Positions 58,001-64,000 of a DNA stretch of 64,000 bases are shown here, piece after piece. The DNA is from Xenoacremonium recifei. Lineage: Eukaryota; Ascomycota; Sordariomycetes; Hypocreales; Nectriaceae. The number at the start of each line of letters is the position of its first letter. Position 1 is the first letter of the stretch. The stretch lies in NCBI GenBank assembly GCA_012184525.1, contig WOFQ01000001.1:62001-126000 (forward strand), read 5' to 3'. The position numbers and the translations under genes were made by a program. Under the pieces are notes generated by a model that saw only the letters and a list, made by a program, of their open reading frames with translations, had not been told where the DNA came from and made no database searches.

Positions 58001-58724
58001 CATATGATAGGCCCGAGAGCTCAGCTAGAATATAGTGAAGTGTCTCTAATTTGACATCACGGATTCTTTTTTTTCGAGTCAATGTGCTGATCCTAATCTG
58101 TGCCGAACGGATGCAGAGTCTCGTCGAGTGCAGGATATGCAAGAAGTAGTTACCAAGTTAAAGCCCATAACACAACTAACCTTCCGGAGAGCCTTCACAG
58201 GCATTGATCAGAAGACAAATGGGAAGGGTGTGGTGCGAAAAGATTCTTGTGCGCGCACTCGCCCTTCCCAACCTCGTTATTCGTCGGGTCCATAGCTTGG
58301 CATTTGCGAAAAATTTAGACTCAAAACGAAGTGCATGCATGGACTGGAAACAGCTGGTGACTGGTCATATTTCAAACGCCAGCATATAGAAGCTTTTCGG
58401 TGTAGCATTGATTCATGTATACTCTTCCAGTATAGTTTGCAAGGGCTAGCAACACAGAAGAGAAATTAGACAGCTTGAATACGAGCCACACTTGTTTCAC
58501 GTGTACACCTTAGAACCCTTTGAAAAACAATAATGGAGCTGCCATATCATCGACTGGGAATCGGTTAAGAATCCTTCCATTGCTGGTAGATCCATAATGA
58601 CTTTGTGTGAAGCACAGTCTATAAAGCAGTGTTTATTTTTTTTTCCCCTTTTAAGCCAAGCAAAAGTTAGATCCCGTTGGAATATAATTTAACTCAAATT
58701 GTCTATTATAAATAACTACTCGTC
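55022..58724. other. Gene-free stretch (3.7 kb)
   Basis: The longest stretch without a gene. Frames of up to 157 codons (55835-56308 minus, 56339-56722 plus) show no domain, no splice partners and no bias like the genes around them. TACTCCGTA/TACGGAGTA occur at 55411-55419 and 56568-56576. No LTR, terminal inverted repeat or transposase motif is seen. Confidence 0.5.
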
Positions 58725-59759
58725 TCAATCTTTCCCTTCAATATTTATCAGACTATCGACTGTGTCCAATATCACATCTTCCATTGGCCTTGGTTTCCAG
58801 CCCAGCACCGTTATCGCCTTATCCGTATCAAGTTGCTTGACTTCTCCAAGATTTGGTAGCAAAGCTCTAGCTGAAGGACTGAAAATTGCTAAGCCTTTAA
58901 CTAACCAGCTCGGGAGCTCTCTTGCGGGAACCTTCTGCGACGCACCGGGCCTGCCCGCCTTTATGATCTTTGCGATGGTTAAGAGCGATACTGGCGGGCC
59001 AGTACAACTACCGATGAAGCGTTGCCCCGCCGCTGCATGGCTCAACATGGCCTGTATATGAAGTGCTGCAAGGTCTCGGACGTCAACAACGTTAAAGTAT
59101 ATGCGTGGGCAAGCGGGAATGCCGCCGTCGAGGAGCCGTTTGATGATGGTGATCGAGGAGGAGAAGTCCTTGCTTAGAACGGGGCCGAATATTCCCACCG
59201 GGTTCACAACAGCAAGCTCTATTTTGCCTTTGTTCTCTGAGATAAAATCCCAAGCCGCTTTCTCCGCTAAAGTCTTGCTCTTATGGTATGCTGGGATCTT
59301 GTCGACATCGGACCAATCTTCTTCTGAGTAGACTGCTTTACTAGTTTGACCATACCCTATGGCTGCAAAGGACGAGGTAAGGACGACTCGCTTGACGTGT
59401 GCATTTAAAGCAGCCCGTAGAACACGCAGAGTACCCTCCCTTGCGGGTATTATCAACTCATCCTCGGAGCTTGGTGCCCCGCTGGGGAAAGGAGAAGCGA
59501 CGTGCTGGACGTAATCGCAGCCGGTGACAGCTTGAACCCATCCGTCGTCCGACATCAGGTCGGCCTCGTAAAACGATAAAGAATCCAAGTTTGTCGCCCC
59601 GGCGCCTTGTAGTGCTTTTCGAACTTCGTTTTCTCGAGATAAGTGACGGACAGTCGTCCTTACGGTATGCCCGGCGCTTAGCAGTCGCAGTATCAGGTGC
59701 GAAGCCACAAACCCAGAGCCGCCTGTCACAAGGACAGTACTTGTTGTTGAATTGGCCAT
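58725..59759 (-). CDS. Dihydroflavonol-4-reductase-like extended SDR (NAD-dependent epimerase/dehydratase family)
   Basis: Intronless, 344 residues from ATG 59759 (MANSTTSTVLVTGGSGF). The extended-SDR cofactor motif is TGGSGFVASH, VVLTSS supplies the catalytic Ser, and YHKSK is the YxxxK pair. VNPVGIFGPVLSKDFSSS and the C-terminal LGWKPRPMEDVILDTVDSL match the DFR/cinnamoyl-CoA-reductase/methylglyoxal-reductase (yeast GRE2) group. It most likely reduces an aldehyde or ketone with NADPH in the cytosol. The in-frame upstream extension to 59831 is rejected because it lacks family similarity. Confidence 0.93.
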   Translation of the reverse strand: MANSTTSTVLVTGGSGFVASHLILRLLSAGHTVRTTVRHLSRENEVRKALQGAGATNLDSLSFYEADLMSDDGWVQAVTGCDYVQHVASPFPSGAPSSEDELIIPAREGTLRVLRAALNAHVKRVVLTSSFAAIGYGQTSKAVYSEEDWSDVDKIPAYHKSKTLAEKAAWDFISENKGKIELAVVNPVGIFGPVLSKDFSSSITIIKRLLDGGIPACPRIYFNVVDVRDLAALHIQAMLSHAAAGQRFIGSCTGPPVSLLTIAKIIKAGRPGASQKVPARELPSWLVKGLAIFSPSARALLPNLGEVKQLDTDKAITVLGWKPRPMEDVILDTVDSLINIEGKD

Positions 59760-60717
59760 TTGGTTGTGAGTTCGGGGTTGATTATGGAACTTGATGGGAT
59801 ATAATACCGAACTGAAATTGTTCTTCTTCATGTCTTCTTATGAGAGAACTCAGAAACTATTTAAACCTGCTAGGCAGGATTGATGTCCTTGAAAACACAA
59901 CATGATTTCGTGGCTGATGCGAGCCACTACTAGCACCGAAACGATCACGAAAGATTAGAATTTGGATGCCAATGGTGGCTTACATGAACCAGTTGGCTTA
60001 GTGATCAGTCGACACCATCAGAAATTTGCTCGCAAAAAGTCTATAACAAACTCCCAGTCTCAAACCCTTCGTTTTACTTGTCATACAAAAGTTGCCAAGG
60101 TCTGGTCTGAGTAGAGTTATTGCACGCCAAACGTCTAATACCTAATAACCCCAGCAAAGGATCCGGTAGCAGCCGACGGGAATCGGATCCCCAACAACGC
60201 GAATTACCCCGCCTCTCCATTGAGCAACTCTAGTCCAGCACCACAAATGGATCACCAGGCGGGTTGTTCAATTAAAAATTGCCTGATTCAGAATGCCATG
60301 GTTCTGATTGGATGCCGATCGGTCCGGAGATCTGTGGGCTAATTCTCTCCAAAATACGCCCTTTAGAAGAACGAACACAGATGGGGATCTCTCTTTCGAG
60401 CTTCTCGAGAGGGTGGTTTGGGGTATGGTTACTCACCACGTTATCAGTACTACATCTAGTGCGGGAGTTTAGTGCCGCGCCTCGAAATGGCAACGGCAAA
60501 TCTAGCCAAGGATGGAAATTTTTGCCAAGTGACTGCGTGACTCTATCTCCAACTTGTGTGGCCTATCTCAGCATGATTTGATTCCACAAGGTGGTGTTGG
60601 TATATACCTCGCGACGCACGCTCCCCGCCTTGAGCCAACATCTTAAACATCCAAGTTAATACAACTCCAGCTTATCAAACATCTAATTTGCTTGCATCTT
60701 CGCAAAACAAGTTCAAA
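59760..60717. promoter_or_regulatory. Divergent promoter region with a weak tRNA-like segment
   Basis: About 960 bp between divergent genes. On the minus strand 60165-60240 resembles tRNA box A and box B words, but the cloverleaf does not fold (see rejected list). Confidence 0.45.
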
Positions 60718-61521
60718 ATGGGCCGCCACACCTTGGAATACCCCAAGGATGCTACCAATACGATCAAACGGTACAAAGTCCACGGCGTCTACGAGCTCGA
60801 GGTCATTCACCGGATAATCAATAGCAGTCAAGTTCTCCATATCTCATTTTCTACGCCCACTCAACCTTTTCCAGTCACTTTGCCCATGATCGGGCAAATG
60901 GGCTCTTTCGAGCGCCCCAGCGCAGACCTGGGTGATCCTCTTGACATATACCTTCACGGCTATGTCTCATCTCGGATCATGAACTTAACTAAGGGCAGTG
61001 GGAAAGACGGCGAGGAGACCCAAGGCTTGCCAGTCTGTGTTGCGGCGTCACATGTTGATGGACTTGTCCTCACCCTTACATCCTACTCGCACAATTACAA
61101 CTATCGTTCCGCCATTCTCTTTGGTTACGCCACTCTTGTTGAGGATGAGGCTGAGAAGCTGTACGCCATGGAGCTCATCACTAATAGCGTGGTCCCTGAT
61201 CGATGGCGCCATACTCGACTTCCGCCATCTCCAGCAGAAACTCAGAGCACAAACATTCTGAAAGTTAGAATTGCCTCTGGAAGCGCCAAGATCAGTGCTG
61301 GTCAGGCCACTGATGAGAAAAATGATTTGAATAATGAGAGCATCATCAACTCAACTTGGACTGGAGTGTTGCCGATTCACCAGACAATGGGTGATCCAGT
61401 GGCAAGTCCGTACAATCGCGTAGATCTGCCATCTTATATCGCCGAGTACTCCGAGGAATTCAATGCGGATCGCAAAGAGATATCTCTCAGTGCTGCTCAG
61501 GGTGAACGGCGGGCCCTCTAG
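60718..61521 (+). CDS. FMN-binding split-barrel protein (pyridoxamine 5'-phosphate oxidase-like)
   Basis: Intronless, 267 residues from ATG 60718. The protein opens with TLEYPKDATNTIKRYKVHGVYELEVIHRIINSS, and the FMN-binding barrel has VLHISFSTPTQPFPVTLPMIG and LPVCVAASHVDGLVLTLTSYSHNYNYRSAILFGYATLVED. This matches the fungal flavin-nucleotide-binding (Pyridox_ox_2, NimA-like) family. Members bind FMN or F420 and have poorly defined reductase roles; a true PdxH function is not supported. The C-terminal extension with RVDLPSYIAEYSEEF is typical of fungal members. ATG 60718 is chosen over 60688 from the conserved GRHTLEYPKD start. Confidence 0.9.
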   Translation: MGRHTLEYPKDATNTIKRYKVHGVYELEVIHRIINSSQVLHISFSTPTQPFPVTLPMIGQMGSFERPSADLGDPLDIYLHGYVSSRIMNLTKGSGKDGEETQGLPVCVAASHVDGLVLTLTSYSHNYNYRSAILFGYATLVEDEAEKLYAMELITNSVVPDRWRHTRLPPSPAETQSTNILKVRIASGSAKISAGQATDEKNDLNNESIINSTWTGVLPIHQTMGDPVASPYNRVDLPSYIAEYSEEFNADRKEISLSAAQGERRAL

Positions 61522-62087
61522 TAGTTGGATTCAAACGATCAGGGCAGACGAAACTTTCTGGAATTCGGATTTCTTTCTTTTTCATGGTCAAGCGGCAAAG
61601 TCTTGCACACCTTCCATCTTAAAGCACTTTATATATTAAAGCTCTTTATAGAATACCCTCGTTTGCAATTCAATAACGGTCGAAAAATTCCTCGTCTATT
61701 ACCTTTGATTCGTTCTACTTCAAGTTTCAAGGCCATTAAGCCATTGCGCGCTTTCAAACTACCAAGTGCTGGGTGTTAATATGCCGCAGCCTACTATAAG
61801 TCATTTCACTCCGAAAACATTCGCAAGCGTCCCGAGATCCAATTTCATTGTCTTCAAAATTGCTTCTGTGATTCTGTTAATTCCGTCTCGGTCGTCTGAC
61901 CAAACATGACTTTCATTGGAGTCGCAGCTAAACAATTACATTTGCTAAATAGGAAGAGGGGGGCCGCCAGGATGACTTGATTGAGATTTCTCAGACGCCG
62001 CCTCGACGCTCACACAGGATCCTACTTCCACTAGACAGTGAATACAGGGCCAAGCTATCTCTTGAGCCTCATGCTAGGCAAAACTAA
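61522..62087. other. Intergenic region leading into HET remnant
   Basis: No supported frame; upstream parts of the HET remnant cannot be recognised here. Confidence 0.4.
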
Positions 62088-62578
62088 TCGCATAGACTCC
62101 ACGCTAGTTCCGCCTGTGAGCCGAGTTCGCCGACTTCTCTGGCAAATCCCGTACGCCACAGCGAAGCACGCCGTTGCGAGAGTAAGGCATATGCAAGCCG
62201 GGAGTACAAGAAGGCCATGTACAAATGCGACCCAATTTACAATGTCGCATACGAGCCAAATGACAAAGTCGTCATAAAAGGGTTTCCCGGGATCGCTCTT
62301 GATAAGTTGCAAGGCGTTCCGTTCCTTTGTCGGCTTCATTTTCGCGGCGTTTCTTCATAACCTCTAGCGGATTCATGGGCATCGGGCCGGCGTCTTTTAA
62401 GGAGGACGATTTTATTGTGGTCGTTCTTGGCGTGCCAATGCCGTTAGTGCTGCGGCAGAGCGAGATGAGCCCGGAGAAGTTTCAGGTTATTGGGCACTGT
62501 TATGTTCACGAGATCATGGATGGGGGGCTGCTGGAGGCTCATGGGGATCGCCCGCCTACACAATTCATTTTTGTTTGA
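62088..62578 (+). pseudogene. 5'-truncated, frameshifted remnant of a HET-6-type incompatibility protein (C-terminal part)
   Basis: Frame one (62088-62360) reads ASREYKKAMYKCDPIYNVAYEP and KVVIKGFPGIALDK, resembling the mid/C-terminal region of HET proteins. Frame two (about 62330-62578) reads RRFFITSSGFMGIGPAS, IVVVLGVPMPLVLR and FQVIGHCYVHEIMDG, the standard C-terminal end of HET-6-like proteins (GRR-x-F-x-T, GLGP, G-x-CYVHGIMDGE). The frame changes near 62320-62345 without a clear intron, and no HET domain lies upstream before the FMN-protein gene only 566 bp away. Hence a decayed fragment. Its neighbour at 62912 is a HET-domain gene, suggesting local duplication or rearrangement of incompatibility genes. 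Confidence 0.65.
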
Positions 62579-62911
62579 CTCTTAGGGATCGTGTTATGTA
62601 TATTCCAAGGAACGCTTGATATGTACTTAGGTGTGTATCATTGGTAAATTAGGAAGATAAGAATAAACACAGCGTATAATTTGAAATATTAATCACAAAG
62701 CCAAGTATATAATGAATACAAACAGCGTTTATGATAAAGAAATGGATATTAAATGTTAATAATGAGTTCGCAGTAATGAGTTGTACCCGAGTTATGCGAT
62801 TAGCCCGAGTAGAAGAAGGCGGAGTAACGACAATATACCGCAAAGAAACAGGGTATGGTAGCCTGAAGATCTGTCAGGATTTTGACCTTGCATCACCCCC
62901 GCCATGTCAAG
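62579..62911. promoter_or_regulatory. AT-rich upstream region of HET-domain gene
   Basis: About 330 bp, AT-rich; no frame or repeat recognised. Confidence 0.4.
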
Positions 62912-64000
62912 ATGCGACTCATCAATACCACAACCCTCGAGGTTGAAGAATTCTTCGACATCTCCATACCCGAATATGCCATCCTGTCACATACCTGGGG
63001 CGATGGTGAAGTCTCGCTGCAGGACTGGGCCGACCGAAAAAACCGCCGTTTCAAACCCGGCTTCCAGAAAATCCTGTGGGCATGCAGCCAGGCAACCAAG
63101 GACGAACTCGGCTATGTCTGGGTTGACACTAATTGCATCGATAAATCCAGCTCGGCAGAATTGTCCGAGGCCATCAACTCCATGTTCAAGTGGTACCGGA
63201 GGTCTACCATCTGCTACGTATACTTGGAGGACGTGCCACGCATGACGCTGGATCAGTGTATCGAACCAGACAGCGCCTTCAGAAATGCAAGATGGTTCAC
63301 CAGGGGTTGGACTCTCCAGGAGCTTATCGCGCCTCCCAGCATCACCTTCTTCTCCAACGACTGGACAGCCATAGCTACAAAGTCTGAGCTGGCGCCCTGC
63401 ATATCTGAGATCACAGGAATTGCCTGGTCATGCCTGCTCAAGGGAAGACTCTCAAAGTCTCACCCATTGAGGAGATACAGCGTGGCCGAGCGGCTGACGT
63501 GGGCATCTCGTCGCTCTACCACGCGCATCGAGGACCAGGCCTATTCTCTGCTAGGACTCTTTGACATCTCCATGCCGCTCGTATATGGGGAGGGCCACGA
63601 GGCCTTCACCAGGCTTCTCAGTGAGATTATCCAAAAATACGCCGATCACAGCTTCTTCGCCTCCCAGCTGCGCTACGTTGACTTTCTTCCACGCTCGCCG
63701 GCGGAGTTTTGCAACTCGCACTCGGTTGTCGTGAGCAGTTCACCGCAGCTACAGAGGCATTACATCCCCGACGATCAGTCGTATCCCTTCCATCTGACCA
63801 ATACTGGGCTACAGATCACCCTACCCGTTGTGGCCACCCTGGCACCTCGCTTTGTGTTTGGTGTTCTCGATTGTTGGGACTTCGAGACGGCCAGCACGCA
63901 ATCTACCCGGTCAATCTCTCGAATATGGATACCACTCGTGCGGCAAGGCCCTGAGCGTTTGCACCAGTATACGCGGTCGCTTTGGCCTCACACTTTCTTC
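62912..64000 (+). CDS. HET-domain (heterokaryon incompatibility) protein, 3' end outside window
   Basis: An open frame of 363 codons from ATG 62912 runs to the window edge with no stop. MRLINTTTLEVEEFF, YAILSHTWGDGEVSLQDW, YVWVDTNCIDKSSSAELSEAINSMFKWYRR, RWFTRGWTLQELIAP and RIEDQAYSLLGLFDISMPLVYGEGHEAFTRL are the ordered signature blocks of the HET domain of the HET-E/HET-D type. The usual WID-x-x-CID reads WVDTNCID here. Family members trigger programmed cell death upon fusion of unlike hyphae and often carry NACHT-WD40, ankyrin or unknown C-terminal modules; which one follows cannot be seen. Only the N-terminal effector part lies in the window. Confidence 0.92.
   Translation, partial: MRLINTTTLEVEEFFDISIPEYAILSHTWGDGEVSLQDWADRKNRRFKPGFQKILWACSQATKDELGYVWVDTNCIDKSSSAELSEAINSMFKWYRRSTICYVYLEDVPRMTLDQCIEPDSAFRNARWFTRGWTLQELIAPPSITFFSNDWTAIATKSELAPCISEITGIAWSCLLKGRLSKSHPLRRYSVAERLTWASRRSTTRIEDQAYSLLGLFDISMPLVYGEGHEAFTRLLSEIIQKYADHSFFASQLRYVDFLPRSPAEFCNSHSVVVSSSPQLQRHYIPDDQSYPFHLTNTGLQITLPVVATLAPRFVFGVLDCWDFETASTQSTRSISRIWIPLVRQGPERLHQYTRSLWPHTFF

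Noticed and set aside
60165..60240. tRNA-like segment on the minus strand (TTGCTCAATGG and GATCCGATTCC words)
   Set aside because: The box A and box B words are approximate, the anticodon stem does not pair with a 7-base loop having T33, and the T-stem is off by one. At most a decayed tRNA or SINE-like relic.
62055..62339. 94-codon minus-strand frame with hydrophobic stretches
   Set aside because: It is antisense to the HET remnant, whose plus-strand reading has clear family blocks.
1..64000. A classical secondary-metabolite gene cluster
   Set aside because: Transporters, regulators and tailoring-type oxidoreductases are present, but no PKS, NRPS, terpene cyclase, prenyltransferase or P450 was found in any frame.

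Overview
The window is nuclear DNA of a filamentous ascomycete, most probably a member of the Eurotiales (Aspergillus/Penicillium type). The genes carry short spliceosomal introns (mostly 49-83 bp) with GT..AG ends and CTAAC/CTGAC-like branch points. Families are typical of Pezizomycotina: seven Zn2Cys6 regulators, MFS drug/polyamine-type transporters, HET incompatibility proteins, NmrA, EthD, a DUF7702-like membrane protein and a fungal AANAT-like acetyltransferase. I found no rRNA gene, convincing tRNA gene, CRISPR array or intact transposon.

Layout. 1-13.5 kb: CocE/NonD hydrolase broken by one frameshift, Zn2Cys6 regulator, HOL1-like MFS transporter, DAO-type FAD oxidoreductase, second MFS transporter, second Zn2Cys6 regulator. 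14-24 kb: EthD protein, DJ-1/PfpI (Hsp31-like) protein, PHBH-type FAD monooxygenase, APC-family amino-acid/choline permease, Zn-dependent alcohol dehydrogenase. 24.9-32 kb: a 775-residue low-complexity protein with four Gly/Ala-rich helices, NmrA-like reductase, third Zn2Cys6 regulator, small mitochondrial-type membrane protein. 32-48.6 kb is regulator-rich: four more Zn2Cys6 genes, a monocarboxylate-type MFS transporter, a zinc-less MDR-type oxidoreductase, a DHA1 MFS transporter and a GNAT acetyltransferase. 49-64 kb: DUF7702-like membrane protein, short-chain dehydrogenase, large intronless membrane sulfatase-fold protein, a 3.7 kb stretch without genes, dihydroflavonol-reductase-like SDR, FMN split-barrel protein, a decayed HET-protein tail and the 5' part of a HET-domain gene cut by the window end.

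How the genes may work together. There is no PKS, NRPS, terpene synthase or P450, so this is not a classical secondary-metabolite cluster. It looks like accessory catabolism/detoxification territory. Transporters and Zn2Cys6 genes sit head to head three times (10929/11347, 34454/34915, 42302/42967), and an oxidoreductase/regulator pair does the same (37669/38244). Two of the shared promoters contain direct repeats, suggesting small regulator-plus-target modules (inference).

Gene models were rebuilt by hand from frames, splice signals and protein motifs. For nearly every multi-exon model I checked that the phases close and the coding length is a multiple of three. Two points stand out: three GC-AG introns (two in one transporter) are needed to keep conserved protein blocks in frame, and one MFS gene (9220-10929) has an exon junction I could not resolve.
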